A stretch of DNA of 64,000 nt, taken from the NCBI RefSeq assembly GCF_001550135.1, contig NZ_LRUE01000021.1:63434-127433 (forward strand), read 5' to 3'. Source of the DNA: Pseudoalteromonas shioyasakiensis. Its GTDB lineage: Bacteria > Pseudomonadota > Gammaproteobacteria > Enterobacterales > Alteromonadaceae. The translations under genes and the position numbers were made by a program. This document shows positions 36,299-45,171 of this stretch, piece by piece (position 1 is the stretch's first letter; the number at the start of each line of letters is the position of its first letter). The notes below the pieces were generated by a model. That model searched no databases and was not told the DNA's origin. It was given only the letters and a program-made list of their open reading frames with translations.

Positions 36299-36795
36299 TG
36301 AATGTGAGAGCGGCGTTTACCGCCTATAAAAATGGCTGCTATCAATTACTCGGGTTATTGATGGTGGGTTTAGGTATCATAGGTATTGCATTACCTGTGA
36401 TGCCGACGACTATCTTTTTTATACTAGCATTGGCGTGCTTTACCCGCTCATCACCCAAGCTTTCTGCCTGGCTGCTAAACCACCCCAGATACGGCCAACC
36501 GTTAAGGTTTTGGCAAGAGCATAAGGTTGTCCCTACCCGTGCTAAGTTATTAGCAGGTTTTGGTATGGCTATCGGATATGCTTTTTTACTACTAAGTGCC
36601 GCGCCAATTTGGGTGATGTATTTAGTAGCAGTGATTGAATTGAGCGTATTAGCCTATTTAATTAACCGCCCATCTGAGCCAAATAAACCAACTCTAATTC
36701 AAGTTAATATAACCACACAGATGCGCTTGATGTTGCTTGCTTGTTTTCTCAGTTCGCAACTAGCAGTGATGGCGTATCTCGCTATTCATTTCTAG
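36295..36795 (+). CDS. YbaN-family (DUF454) inner-membrane protein, copy 2
   Basis: A 166-aa paralog of the gene at 35001 sharing LPVMPTTIFFILALACF, SSPK and LLNHPRYG. It has about 35 extra C-terminal residues including one more membrane helix (about 143-163). Its start overlaps the second heme oxygenase stop by four bases. Function unknown; see copy 1. Confidence 0.84.
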   Translation: MMNVRAAFTAYKNGCYQLLGLLMVGLGIIGIALPVMPTTIFFILALACFTRSSPKLSAWLLNHPRYGQPLRFWQEHKVVPTRAKLLAGFGMAIGYAFLLLSAAPIWVMYLVAVIELSVLAYLINRPSEPNKPTLIQVNITTQMRLMLLACFLSSQLAVMAYLAIHF

Positions 36796-36833
36796 CACAA
36801 AGAAATGTAAAGAACGTAAACCTGCTTGTTATC

Positions 36834-36852
36834 AGTAATACAAATCATTATC
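36834..36852. promoter_or_regulatory. Fur box upstream of the PepSY operon
   Basis: AGTAATACAAATCATTATC matches the 19-bp Fur consensus at 14 positions and ends 31 bp before the PepSY protein ATG. The flanking ATACAAAT...ATTTGTAT is also an inverted repeat. Confidence 0.7.
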
Positions 36853-36883
36853 ATATTTGTATCTTTAACGAATAAACCGCATT

Positions 36884-37516
36884 ATGTTCTCATTTAACAA
36901 ACGCAGCTTTTATAGCGTTAGCCGCGCCTTACACATATACCTTTCAACGGCCTTATTCTTTTTGCTTATTTTATTTTGTGTCAGTGGCATCATTCTTAAC
37001 CACGTTAGTTGGCTCGAAAATGATAAACATAATGGTCAGAACCAACTACTTGTTTCTGCAGAGCTATTCGAAAAAGCACAAGCAAACCTCGACACATTAC
37101 CAAGCCTTTACCCTGAAATAGAGCAATACATGCAACAGCAGTTTTCACTCAGCAATGTAAAAAGTATTGAGTGGGAAAAAGAAGATGCCTTGGTAATGCT
37201 CGACTACCCGCTTCCGGCTGGCTTTGCCTATGCCGAAATCGATTTTCAAACCGGTGAACTTAATATTGATTATCAAACTGGTGGCTTTATGAGTCTGATT
37301 GGTGACTTACACAAGGGCCGCCATACAGGCGAAGCATGGAGCTGGGTGATTGATATCTCAGCTGTTTTGATGATTCTGTTTGCTATTACCGGATTATTTA
37401 TTCTCTTTCAAAACCGTAAAAAACGTGCCGCAGGCCTTTGGTTAACGCTGCTTGGTGTTGCCACGCCTTTGGTTATTTATCTAGTTTGGGTGCCTCAACT
37501 TAAAGGAGTATCTTAA
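36884..37516 (+). CDS. PepSY-associated transmembrane protein
   Basis: A 210-aa inner-membrane protein: helix 1 (about 13-37: LHIYLSTALFFLLILFCVSGIILNH), a periplasmic PepSY-like domain (about 45-140, ending DYQTGGFMSLIGDLHKGRHTG), then helices at about 147-172 and 180-203. The LH.GRHTG motif near the second helix is typical of PepSY_TM proteins, often linked to siderophore or heme uptake and suspected of metal reduction. First gene of a Fur-boxed three-gene operon. Confidence 0.85.
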   Translation: MFSFNKRSFYSVSRALHIYLSTALFFLLILFCVSGIILNHVSWLENDKHNGQNQLLVSAELFEKAQANLDTLPSLYPEIEQYMQQQFSLSNVKSIEWEKEDALVMLDYPLPAGFAYAEIDFQTGELNIDYQTGGFMSLIGDLHKGRHTGEAWSWVIDISAVLMILFAITGLFILFQNRKKRAAGLWLTLLGVATPLVIYLVWVPQLKGVS

Positions 37517-38016
37517 TGAAAAAAGCCCACTTACTCGTTGCTCTACTAATTGGCTGTTTGTTCAGCCCTCTGAGCTTTGCAAAAGATCCCAACCTAACCG
37601 TTGAATTTACCTTACCTGAGCTAGATGTTTCTCCATATCATCGCCCTTACGTGGCGCTTTGGCTAGAAACACCTGAGCGTAAACACGTTACCACTATTGC
37701 ACTTTGGGTCGAAAAAGCTGAATGGTTTAAAGACTTACGTCAGTGGTGGCGAAAAGCAGGCCGTAGCAACGACAGCTTTGATGGTGTAACTGGCGCAACA
37801 AAACGCCCAGGCACTTACACCATTGAGTGGCAAGGTAAAGATTTAAAGGGCAACCCAGTTAAACCTGGTAGCTACCTACTAAATGTTGAAGTTGTACGTG
37901 AAGAAGGTGGCCGAGATTACACCCGCGTTGAAATCGACTTAACGAAAGACGGCAAAGTCACAATTAAAGGCGAAAAAGAGTTCGCGACTAGCTTTGTTAC
38001 CATTACCAGTAATTAA
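37516..38016 (+). CDS. DUF2271 periplasmic protein
   Basis: A 166-aa exported protein (signal peptide about 1-22, ending SFAK). The motifs YHRPYVALWLE, WWRK and GATKRPGTYTIEW are those of DUF2271, an immunoglobulin-like fold. The start overlaps the PepSY stop by one base. DUF2271 and DUF4198 genes commonly accompany PepSY proteins in iron-regulated loci; their biochemical role is not established. Confidence 0.86.
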   Translation: MKKAHLLVALLIGCLFSPLSFAKDPNLTVEFTLPELDVSPYHRPYVALWLETPERKHVTTIALWVEKAEWFKDLRQWWRKAGRSNDSFDGVTGATKRPGTYTIEWQGKDLKGNPVKPGSYLLNVEVVREEGGRDYTRVEIDLTKDGKVTIKGEKEFATSFVTITSN

Positions 38017-38025
38017 GGACAAACA

Positions 38026-38868
38026 ATGAAATTAAAATTATTAAAAACGGCGCTGATCGGCGCCGTGACCTTCACAGCAATTGCATCTGGCTATGCACAA
38101 GCACATGCCCGTTGGTTAATGCCATCTCACACTTCTTTATCTGGTGATAAAACTCACTATGTGATGATCGATGCGAGTATTTCTAATGAGTTGTTTAGCC
38201 CAGATAAAGCATACCGCCCAAAACAAAAAGGCGCAGAGTATGACGACAACTTATTAATTGCCCTTGCTCCAAATGGTAAGCCGGTTGAAGAAACGATTCG
38301 TGCATACTATTTAAAACGCAAAAACTCAGCGGCAGTGAGCTTAACGCAAGATGGTACTTACCATATTGCTATGCAGCAAAAGCCAATGCTAATGACTTTC
38401 TATAAAGATAAAGACGGCAATCGCGGCCGTGTTTTCGCAGGTAAAAAAGAAGCAGACCTACCAGCAGGCGCAACCGACGTGCGCACTGTAAAATCAATCG
38501 CAACTGTTGATACTTTTGTTAGCCGTAATGGTACTTCTAAGCCAACATTGCTTGGTCAGGGCTTAGAAATTTCAGGCCCTACTCACCCGAACGACCTGTT
38601 TGCTGGTGAAGAAGCTAAGTTCCAATTGCTAATGGATGGCAAACCAGCTGCTGACGTTGAGCTTGCTATTGTTCGTGGTAGTGCTCGCTACCGTAATGAG
38701 CGTGACGAAGTTAAAGTAACAACCGATAAAGAAGGTTTCTTTACTGTGACATTCGCTCACGCCGATATGTATTTGATTGAAGCATCTGTTGATCAAAAAC
38801 CAGCAGAAGCAGATATCGATAACGTTCGTTACTCATTATTCACAACGCTTGAAGTAGCGCCTGAATAA
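38026..38868 (+). CDS. DUF4198 periplasmic protein
   Basis: A 280-aa exported protein. The signal peptide ends near AQAHARW, and HARWLMPSHT at the mature N-terminus is the family's conserved potential metal-binding start. Two Ig-like/transthyretin-like beta domains follow (second about 180-280 with TTDKEGFFTVTF). DUF4198 includes NikM-like proteins linked to metal uptake. Third gene of the Fur-boxed operon, 9 bp after the DUF2271 gene. Confidence 0.86.
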   Translation: MKLKLLKTALIGAVTFTAIASGYAQAHARWLMPSHTSLSGDKTHYVMIDASISNELFSPDKAYRPKQKGAEYDDNLLIALAPNGKPVEETIRAYYLKRKNSAAVSLTQDGTYHIAMQQKPMLMTFYKDKDGNRGRVFAGKKEADLPAGATDVRTVKSIATVDTFVSRNGTSKPTLLGQGLEISGPTHPNDLFAGEEAKFQLLMDGKPAADVELAIVRGSARYRNERDEVKVTTDKEGFFTVTFAHADMYLIEASVDQKPAEADIDNVRYSLFTTLEVAPE

Positions 38869-38875
38869 TATGCTG

Positions 38876-38899
38876 ATTAGGCCTTAGCAAAGGCCTAAT
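38876..38899. terminator. Palindromic hairpin between convergent genes
   Basis: ATTAGGCCTT-AGCA-AAGGCCTAAT, a perfect 10-bp stem. It has no long U run on either strand and overlaps the stop of the gene ending at 38895. Likely the end of the PepSY operon transcript. Confidence 0.6.
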
Positions 38900-39431
38900 T
38901 CGACTTTCGAGGAAGGCTGTAGTCAACCGTGTGATCGCAGCTACCGTCTTTCTCGCAATCATTTACCCCATCACCATCGACATCCCAGCTTGGATGCATG
39001 CCTTTTAATGTACTTTTTACGACGCTAATATCTGCTGTAAATTCACTTTGTTCATCACGTCGCGCAGCATTGCGCATCAAAAACACCCGAATCACATAAT
39101 CGCCATTATCAGGAATTTTAATCTCGGCATGATCACCTTTTGCCGGGCCAACAAACAAAGCAGTTGGGTTGCCTTTTGGTAAAATATTAAAGTAGTTGCT
39201 TGAATTTGATGGAGCAAAATCAACCTTTAAAGTAGTGCCTTTATTAAGGTTAATTTGATATTCCAGCATCTCATAACCTTTAATTGTGTCTTTAACTTGC
39301 CAGCTTTGCTGCACCGCAATATCTGAAACTAGCAACTCATAATGACGACTATTTGGTAAATTTTTTTCGGCAAACACCAAGCTACTTGTAGCCACCGAAA
39401 AACAAAACCCTATTAATAACAACAACTTCAT
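38895..39431 (-). CDS. Exported protein with C-terminal Ca-binding-like loop
   Basis: A 178-aa protein from the ATG 39429-39431, chosen because GAGGT lies 6 bases upstream; an ATG four codons earlier is the alternative. Signal peptide about 1-21. The central part is beta-rich (LKVDFAPSNSSNYFNIL; GDYVIRVFLMR), like a pre-peptidase C-type jelly roll. The C-terminus has DVDGDGVNDCEKDGSCDHTV, a DxDxDGxxD calcium-binding-type loop with two Cys. Family not recognised. Convergent with the PepSY operon. Confidence 0.68.
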   Translation of the reverse strand: MKLLLLIGFCFSVATSSLVFAEKNLPNSRHYELLVSDIAVQQSWQVKDTIKGYEMLEYQINLNKGTTLKVDFAPSNSSNYFNILPKGNPTALFVGPAKGDHAEIKIPDNGDYVIRVFLMRNAARRDEQSEFTADISVVKSTLKGMHPSWDVDGDGVNDCEKDGSCDHTVDYSLPRKSN

Positions 39432-39559
39432 ATTCAACCTCATTTTAAATTCTTTTTTAAAGAATGATAAGCGCTAATTTTACAATTTTTAATTCTTTTA
39501 AAGTGAACTTATAGTTACTCCATCGCAGACACACTGCTTAACTAAACAGGATACCTACT

Positions 39560-39985
39560 ATGAAACTTTTTACTTTAATCTCAGCTCAACCACTCTTACA
39601 AAATATTAGCACTTTATTGGCACGTATTGGTTTATCGGCCATCTTTTTACTAACCGGCTTTAGCAAAATAGAATTCTTTGATGCAACTGCACAGTACATG
39701 GCATCAGTAGGCTTACCAGAGTTCTTACTGCCATTTGTGATTGCTTTTGAAATTGTTGGCGGGTTATTTATTTTACTGGGCTTTTTAACACAACTTACCG
39801 CTGTCGCTTTTGCTGGTTTCAGCCTAGTTAGTGCTTTGTTATTCCACTTTCAGCTTGATGATCAAATGCAATTTTTAATGTTCTACAAAAACATTGCAAT
39901 GGCAGGCGGCTTTTTAGCATTAGCCAGTGTTGGTGCAGGCAAAATCAGCCTAGATCAACTAGTGTTAAAACGTAGTCAGGCATAA
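39560..39985 (+). CDS. DoxX-family membrane protein
   Basis: A 141-aa four-helix membrane protein with the DoxX pattern LARIGLSAIFLLTGFSKIEFFDATAQYMASVGLP and the GG.F.L.GF second helix pair. DoxX-like proteins are often linked to redox balance or quinone-related systems. Upstream of a pirin and a LysR gene, a common combination. Followed by a 26-bp palindrome. Confidence 0.87.
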   Translation: MKLFTLISAQPLLQNISTLLARIGLSAIFLLTGFSKIEFFDATAQYMASVGLPEFLLPFVIAFEIVGGLFILLGFLTQLTAVAFAGFSLVSALLFHFQLDDQMQFLMFYKNIAMAGGFLALASVGAGKISLDQLVLKRSQA

Positions 39986-39994
39986 CATTTATCC

Positions 39995-40028
39995 CAGCCA
40001 ATAACCTAGGTTATTGGCTGAATTTGTT
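39995..40028 (+). terminator. Terminator after doxX
   Basis: A perfect 26-bp palindrome (39995-40020, arms CAGCCAATAACCT/AGGTTATTGGCTG) followed by AATTTGTTTTT. It separates doxX from the pirin gene. Confidence 0.75.
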
Positions 40029-40045
40029 TTTAAGAGGGCGCGAAT

Positions 40046-40912
40046 ATGGCAACGTTATTAACAGCAACCAGCCATGATATTGGTGGGCTCGATGTAAAAC
40101 GCATCTTGCCTCATTTTGACAAAAAAATGGTTGGCCCATTTATCTTTTTTGACCACATGGGGCCAAATCACTTTCCTCGCGGTGAAGGCATAAATGTGAA
40201 GCCTCACCCTCATATTGGCCTATCAACGCTCACTTATTTATTTACTGGCAATATTTACCATCGCGATTCGCTAGGTAATAGCCTGCAAATAGAACCCGGC
40301 GATGTTAACTGGATGACCGCAGGTCGCGGTATAGTGCACTCAGAAAGAGAAAGCCTTGAAGTGCGGGCGAGCGAGCACGACATTAATGGTCTGCAATGCT
40401 GGGTTGCTTTACCTGAGAGTATGACCGAAATAGCACCGCGTTTTGAACATATCAAAAAACAGCAATTGCCTGAGAAAATCGAAAAAGGCGTGCTGATGCG
40501 ACTCATTGTCGGTGATGCCTATGGCTTAAGCTCCCCTGTGAAAAGCTACTCACCGATGTTTTATGTCGATACGGTAGCAGAGCAAGGTAGCCATATAACT
40601 AAGCCGTATCCTCACCATGAAACCGCTGTATATGTTATTTATGGTGAAATTAGTGTGGGTGATACTCGCTATACCCAAGGCGACTTTGTGCTACTTGATG
40701 ACAGCGAACACGAAATAACGACACTGGTGCACAGCCGCTTTATTTTACTCGGTGGCAGTAAATTCAATAAAGTCCCGTATTTACACTGGAATTTTGTTGC
40801 TTACAGCAAAGAGCGCATCGAGCAAGCAAAACAAGATTGGCAAGCACAGCGTTTTGCTAAAATTCCCGGTGATGAGCTTGAGTATATTGAGTTGCCCTCA
40901 CCTAAAAAGTAA
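40046..40912 (+). CDS. Pirin-family bicupin protein
   Basis: A 288-aa protein with two cupin domains. The N-terminal cupin has the metal ligands in HPHIGLSTLTYLF and HRDS, plus the later Glu in GIVHSERE, the standard pirin set. Pirins bind Fe and some have quercetinase-like or redox-sensing activity. No signal peptide. It sits between doxX and a LysR-type regulator, which may control both. Confidence 0.9.
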   Translation: MATLLTATSHDIGGLDVKRILPHFDKKMVGPFIFFDHMGPNHFPRGEGINVKPHPHIGLSTLTYLFTGNIYHRDSLGNSLQIEPGDVNWMTAGRGIVHSERESLEVRASEHDINGLQCWVALPESMTEIAPRFEHIKKQQLPEKIEKGVLMRLIVGDAYGLSSPVKSYSPMFYVDTVAEQGSHITKPYPHHETAVYVIYGEISVGDTRYTQGDFVLLDDSEHEITTLVHSRFILLGGSKFNKVPYLHWNFVAYSKERIEQAKQDWQAQRFAKIPGDELEYIELPSPKK

Positions 40913-40966
40913 ACTTTTTCAGCATTTACAGGTACTATTAGGTAGTTAAGTAAGCAAAGGAACATC

Positions 40967-41854
40967 ATGCTAAGAATTACGCTAGAACAGTGGCGCATGT
41001 TTCGTGCTGTTGTTGAATTTGGAGGCTTTAACCAAGCCTCACAAGGTATTCATAAAAGCCAGTCGAGTATTCATAATGCAGTTGGCAAAATTGAATCTGC
41101 ACTCGATGTAAAGTTATTCAGCATTCAAGGCCGTAAAACCGTGCTCACTGAAGCCGGCGAAATGATGCTGCGCCGTGCTAATTACTTACTTGATGAGGCA
41201 GCTAAAGTTGAGGCCATTGGGCAAACCTTGGGTGAAGGTATCGAAAGTAAGTTACGCATTGCTGTTGATGCTATTTTCCCACAACAACTGCTTTATAAAG
41301 TACTTAACGACACGTCATCGCAATACCCGCAACTGCGTATTGAGCTGCATGAATCTGTGCTAATGGGGGGCAATGAGCTGCTCGAAAACGATCAGGTTGA
41401 TATTGCCATTACCGGCTTTCCAATTGCAGCAAACTTTCACGAAGAGTTATGTGATATCGAGTTTATTGCTGTAGCACATCCAGATCACCCCTTGCATGAG
41501 ATAGAGCGTGAAATCACACTCGAAGATTTAAAATCACACCGCCAAATTGTAGTTCGCGATTCAGCGAATAAACACAAACAAGATGGTGGCTGGTTAGGTG
41601 CCGATCAACGCTGGACTGTTACTCATTTACGCACTTCAATTGATATGATCAGTAATGGACTGGGCTTTGCGTGGTTACCAAAAGTCGCGATAGAAAAACA
41701 ACTTGCGGCAGGGCAAATGAAAGCACTTAATTTAACCCATAACAGCAGTCGCAGCGCTAAGTTACATTTACTCTTTAAAGACGGTGACAAACTGGGTCCT
41801 GCAGCACGCTCGTTTATTGGCGAGTTGCGTTATCAAGTAATGGAAAACCTATAG
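40967..41854 (+). CDS. LysR-family transcriptional regulator
   Basis: A 295-aa regulator with an N-terminal winged helix-turn-helix (about 3-62: LEQWRMFRAVVEFGGFNQASQGIHKSQSSIHNAVGKIE) and a LysR substrate-binding domain (about 92-290). It follows the pirin gene by 54 bp in the same direction, so it is not in the divergent arrangement usual for LysR targets. It ends over the stop of the lactonase gene (6-bp overlap, convergent). Confidence 0.9.
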   Translation: MLRITLEQWRMFRAVVEFGGFNQASQGIHKSQSSIHNAVGKIESALDVKLFSIQGRKTVLTEAGEMMLRRANYLLDEAAKVEAIGQTLGEGIESKLRIAVDAIFPQQLLYKVLNDTSSQYPQLRIELHESVLMGGNELLENDQVDIAITGFPIAANFHEELCDIEFIAVAHPDHPLHEIEREITLEDLKSHRQIVVRDSANKHKQDGGWLGADQRWTVTHLRTSIDMISNGLGFAWLPKVAIEKQLAAGQMKALNLTHNSSRSAKLHLLFKDGDKLGPAARSFIGELRYQVMENL

Positions 41855-42733
41855 CTTCAAGGGCGTTTCAGCAATACCTTTAACGCCCGGCTCGAGAATA
41901 AACACGCCACCACTGTGAGGGTAATCAGCGAGCACTGAGTCTTCTAGCCCTACTGCCGCAGTTGTCACTGCCAGATGCGTGAGCTCTTCACCTACAAATG
42001 CGACACTCGTAACACGCGGTGCGGGTAAGCGAATAAACTGTACTTGCTCACCGTTTGGGGCAAAACGATACACGCCATAACCATTCCATGCAGCAACCCA
42101 CAGATGATCTTCGCTATCAACGGTCATGCCATCAGGAAAACCCATATTGTCAGTAAAGCGAATAAACTCTTGTTTATCAGCAAGCTCGCCATGCTCATTC
42201 AGAGTGAAGCGGTAGATTGTTTGTTTATCTGAGTCTGTAGAATATAGAAACTGGCCATTTTTACTTACCGCAGGCCCATTGCTAATGGTGTAGTCATGAT
42301 CAACTGCTGTCGGAGCCTGACCATGACCAAAACGGTATAACTTGCCACTATTGGTTTGCTCTTGAGAGTCCATTGAGCCAAAAAAACCAAAGCCTTGGCG
42401 AGACGTTTTACCATCGTTTAAGCGGTTTTGTGAGGGTTCGTGATCGATTGAGTAAAGAAGTTCGCGGCTAAAGTCTTCACTATTAAGCTTATAAACGCCT
42501 TTAGCAAAGCCTGCAACTAACTCTGCTTGCTCGGTTTCCATCACCCAACAAATTGGTTCTGGCATGGTAAACTGGCTGACGCGCATTGATTGGCAATGCA
42601 AACGAAACAAACGCTGCCCTAAAATATCGACCCAAAATAAACAGTTATGCGCCTTTGCAAAATAGGCACCTTCACCTAATTGGCATTGGCTAGAAATGAT
42701 TACTTTAATGGTGTCATCGAGCATAGGCTTCAT
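41849..42733 (-). CDS. SMP-30-type sugar lactonase, probable L-arabinonolactonase
   Basis: A 294-aa six-bladed propeller of the SMP-30/gluconolactonase/LRE family. Metal-site residues are visible: Glu in LGEGAYF, Asn/Asp in LNDGKTSRQGFGFFGSMD and Asp in GFPDGMTVDSEDHLWVAAW. The members hydrolyse aldonolactones. Placed in one direction with the aldopentose dehydrogenase and GntR genes, the likely substrate is L-arabinono-1,4-lactone; galactonolactone or xylonolactone are alternatives. Cytoplasmic. 27 bp after the TauE gene. Confidence 0.85.
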   Translation of the reverse strand: MKPMLDDTIKVIISSQCQLGEGAYFAKAHNCLFWVDILGQRLFRLHCQSMRVSQFTMPEPICWVMETEQAELVAGFAKGVYKLNSEDFSRELLYSIDHEPSQNRLNDGKTSRQGFGFFGSMDSQEQTNSGKLYRFGHGQAPTAVDHDYTISNGPAVSKNGQFLYSTDSDKQTIYRFTLNEHGELADKQEFIRFTDNMGFPDGMTVDSEDHLWVAAWNGYGVYRFAPNGEQVQFIRLPAPRVTSVAFVGEELTHLAVTTAAVGLEDSVLADYPHSGGVFILEPGVKGIAETPLKL

Positions 42734-42760
42734 TACACAAACTGCTGAACTATTCTCATT

Positions 42761-43468
42761 CTATCTGTGTATGAAAATAAGTGCTAGACCAGATAAGCCA
42801 GCAACCAGCAAGATGATGCCGCGAATGGCCTTTTCATTGAGGTTATTGTTGATCACAAACGACAAGCCCCAGCCAATTAAAATAGCGGGTAAGCAGAAAA
42901 AGAACAGCTTTACATCAGCCATATCGGCAGAGCCTGTCAGCATCAATACAATAATGCCAAACAAGTTTATAAATACAAAAAAGGCACTCAGGTTTGCTTT
43001 AATTTTGTCTTTATCTTCAGCTTGATAGAGTAGCCCCATTGGCGCACCACCGGCTGACGTTGTGGTACCTAAAAAGCCCGACGACATTGACGCGAGTAAG
43101 CTTGTAATGGTGGAAATTTTTGGTTTCATACCTATGATAGACAATGCCACCACTACCAAAATACTCACTCCTAGCAAGAGTTGATACTGCTTCGCATTGA
43201 CATACCACATCACCACAGCAGCAAAGATAACTCCCACTGCACCACCAATAATGGAAATGCCTGTTTGTTTCATGTCTATCGCGCCGCGGTGTTTAATCAT
43301 TAACACCGACGTTAAAAACAGCGCATTCAGAATCATTGGCCCAGGCACCAGCTCTGGCATAAGCCAGTAAAGCACAGGCACACATAGCATGCCTAGACCA
43401 AAGCCAATAACACTTTGCAGGCAAGCGCCAATAATCAGAATTAAATAAACAAGTACAAAGTCGGTCAA
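42761..43468 (-). CDS. TauE/SafE-family membrane permease
   Basis: A 235-aa membrane protein with about eight helices. The TauE/SafE signature GFGLGMLCVPVLYWLMPE and a second GFLGTTTSAGGAPMGLLYQ half-repeat are both present. It starts at TTG (43466-43468). Family members export or import small anions such as sulfite or sulfoacetate. Its position between the dehydrogenase and lactonase suggests that here it handles an organic acid, for example a sugar acid, which is inference. Confidence 0.82.
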   Translation of the reverse strand: MTDFVLVYLILIIGACLQSVIGFGLGMLCVPVLYWLMPELVPGPMILNALFLTSVLMIKHRGAIDMKQTGISIIGGAVGVIFAAVVMWYVNAKQYQLLLGVSILVVVALSIIGMKPKISTITSLLASMSSGFLGTTTSAGGAPMGLLYQAEDKDKIKANLSAFFVFINLFGIIVLMLTGSADMADVKLFFFCLPAILIGWGLSFVINNNLNEKAIRGIILLVAGLSGLALIFIHR

Positions 43469-43596
43469 ACTTTCTTACCACCTTCCTAAGTATGAGCTCT
43501 GTTGATTCTATAACCCATATTTTATTATTATAGTATCATTTGAATTATGTAAAAATTTTTATTGCAAGCTAGTTGTTTTGCGATTGTTTCGCAAAA

Positions 43597-44376
43597 TTAT
43601 GTCCAACCTGCATCCACTATCAATGATTGTGCTGTCATCATTCGGCTGTCATCAGCGGCCAAAAACAATGCCGCATTTACCACATGGTCTGGTTGAATTG
43701 TTTCGTTAATACACTGACTTAAACGAACATCTTCAATCATTTCTGGGGTTAGCCAATGAGTGATTTGGCGCTCTGTCATCACCCAACCCGGAACCAGTGA
43801 ATTCACACGAATATTGTCTTTACCATATGAAGCAGCTAATGAACGGGTTAAACCTTCAATCCCCGCTTTGGCAGTTGTGTAGGCAGGCATACCTGTTTGC
43901 TTAATACGCCAACTAACCGACCCCATATTAATAATGCTACCACCACCTAAACGCTGCATCTGTTCAACCACAGCTTGCGATGAAAAGAAACACGGGCGCA
44001 AGTTAACGGCAAACTTATCTTCCCAATATTTCACATCCATATTTTCAGCGGCATGACGGGTGTCATCGGCTGCGTTATTAATTAACACACCTATGTCACC
44101 CTGTTGCTGACGAGTTTGCTCAATGGCCGCTTTTAAGGCTTCAACATCACGAATATCGCAATGGATAAACTGCGGGTCAAACTCATATTTGCCAGCTAAT
44201 TTTGCGCATAACGCATCGCTTTGCTCAGTTGCAATATCAACAAAGGTGACTTTCGCGCCCTGCTCGCAGAACCGCGTTACCATTACTTCACCAATTCCCG
44301 ATGCACCACCAGTAATAAACACACTCTTACCAGCAAGGCTTGGGTAAACTGTTTTTAGCTCGTTCGAATTTGGCAT
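43597..44376 (-). CDS. SDR aldopentose 1-dehydrogenase (Caulobacter XylB-like)
   Basis: A 259-aa Rossmann-fold dehydrogenase: TGGASGIG (20-27) for the cofactor, Asp at the end of strand 2 favouring NAD, NNAAD, Ser in NMGSVSW, and YTTAK with the catalytic Tyr and Lys. The start YPSLAGK, the ISW-type motif and the C-terminal DAGWT closely resemble D-xylose 1-dehydrogenase of Caulobacter. In this arabinan locus it probably oxidises L-arabinose to L-arabinonolactone. Lies 45 bp after the GntR gene. Confidence 0.85.
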   Translation of the reverse strand: MPNSNELKTVYPSLAGKSVFITGGASGIGEVMVTRFCEQGAKVTFVDIATEQSDALCAKLAGKYEFDPQFIHCDIRDVEALKAAIEQTRQQQGDIGVLINNAADDTRHAAENMDVKYWEDKFAVNLRPCFFSSQAVVEQMQRLGGGSIINMGSVSWRIKQTGMPAYTTAKAGIEGLTRSLAASYGKDNIRVNSLVPGWVMTERQITHWLTPEMIEDVRLSQCINETIQPDHVVNAALFLAADDSRMMTAQSLIVDAGWT

Positions 44377-44421
44377 GATAACCTTTTGTTTTAAAGTAAT
44401 TACAACGTCAAAAAGTGATAC

Positions 44422-45144
44422 TTATTGAGCCGCTTCTTTTTCGGCGATTTCTTTTTCAATAAACGCCATTGCTTCATCAATCATGTACGTCATCATGTTT
44501 TTAGCACGCTCAGGGTCGCCGCTCGCAATCGCGTTATACACTTTAAAGTGCTCTTCAGCGATAGCCTTTTTATTGCCCTTAGCAGGTGTAGTATGTTGAA
44601 TACTCACATGTAATGCGGTGCGAATAAAATCACGTAATTGATAGAAAAAACGGTTACCACTGGCATGTAAAATTGCTGTGTGGAAGGCAAGATCTGGCTC
44701 ATGCATTACGCCTTCTGGCTCTTCTGCTGCCGCTTGCATTTTATCTAGTGCCATTTTAATTTCTGCAATGGCTGCTTGGTCGCCTTTTCTTGCTGCAAGT
44801 GCTGCTGCTTGTGGCTCAATCGCCAAGCGCACTTGTAGAAATTCTTTAAGTACGTAAAGTGATGGGCTGCTTTCTAACAACCATTTTAATACGCTTGTGT
44901 CGTATAAGTTCCAGTTCTCCGCCGACTCAACACGAATACCTTGTCGTGGACGAGAAGAAATCAGTCCTTTTGCAGCAAGCATTTTCACTGCTTCACGAAC
45001 AGCTGTGCGGCTAATACCATACACTTCACAAAGTTGTGCTTCGGTTGGTAGCCCCGTTTCAGTGTTATAATCACCAACAATAATTGCTTTACCAAGCTCA
45101 TTGGTAACTTGTTGTGATAGGTTTAAATTTTCTAAACGCGCCAT
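44422..45144 (-). CDS. GntR/FadR-family regulator (FCD domain)
   Basis: A 240-aa regulator: N-terminal winged helix (about 8-75: LPTEAQLCEVYGISRTAVREAVKMLAAKGLISSRPRQGIRV) and an all-helical FCD ligand domain (about 95-230) whose Asp and His residues (e.g. DLAFHTAILHASGN) bind metal or carboxylates. The family usually senses sugar acids. It heads the dehydrogenase/TauE/lactonase genes and is divergent from the SSS symporter, so it may repress both units. Confidence 0.9.
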   Translation of the reverse strand: MARLENLNLSQQVTNELGKAIIVGDYNTETGLPTEAQLCEVYGISRTAVREAVKMLAAKGLISSRPRQGIRVESAENWNLYDTSVLKWLLESSPSLYVLKEFLQVRLAIEPQAAALAARKGDQAAIAEIKMALDKMQAAAEEPEGVMHEPDLAFHTAILHASGNRFFYQLRDFIRTALHVSIQHTTPAKGNKKAIAEEHFKVYNAIASGDPERAKNMMTYMIDEAMAFIEKEIAEKEAAQ

Positions 45145-45171
45145 GTGTGTTCCTCAAAAGATCTGAGTAAT

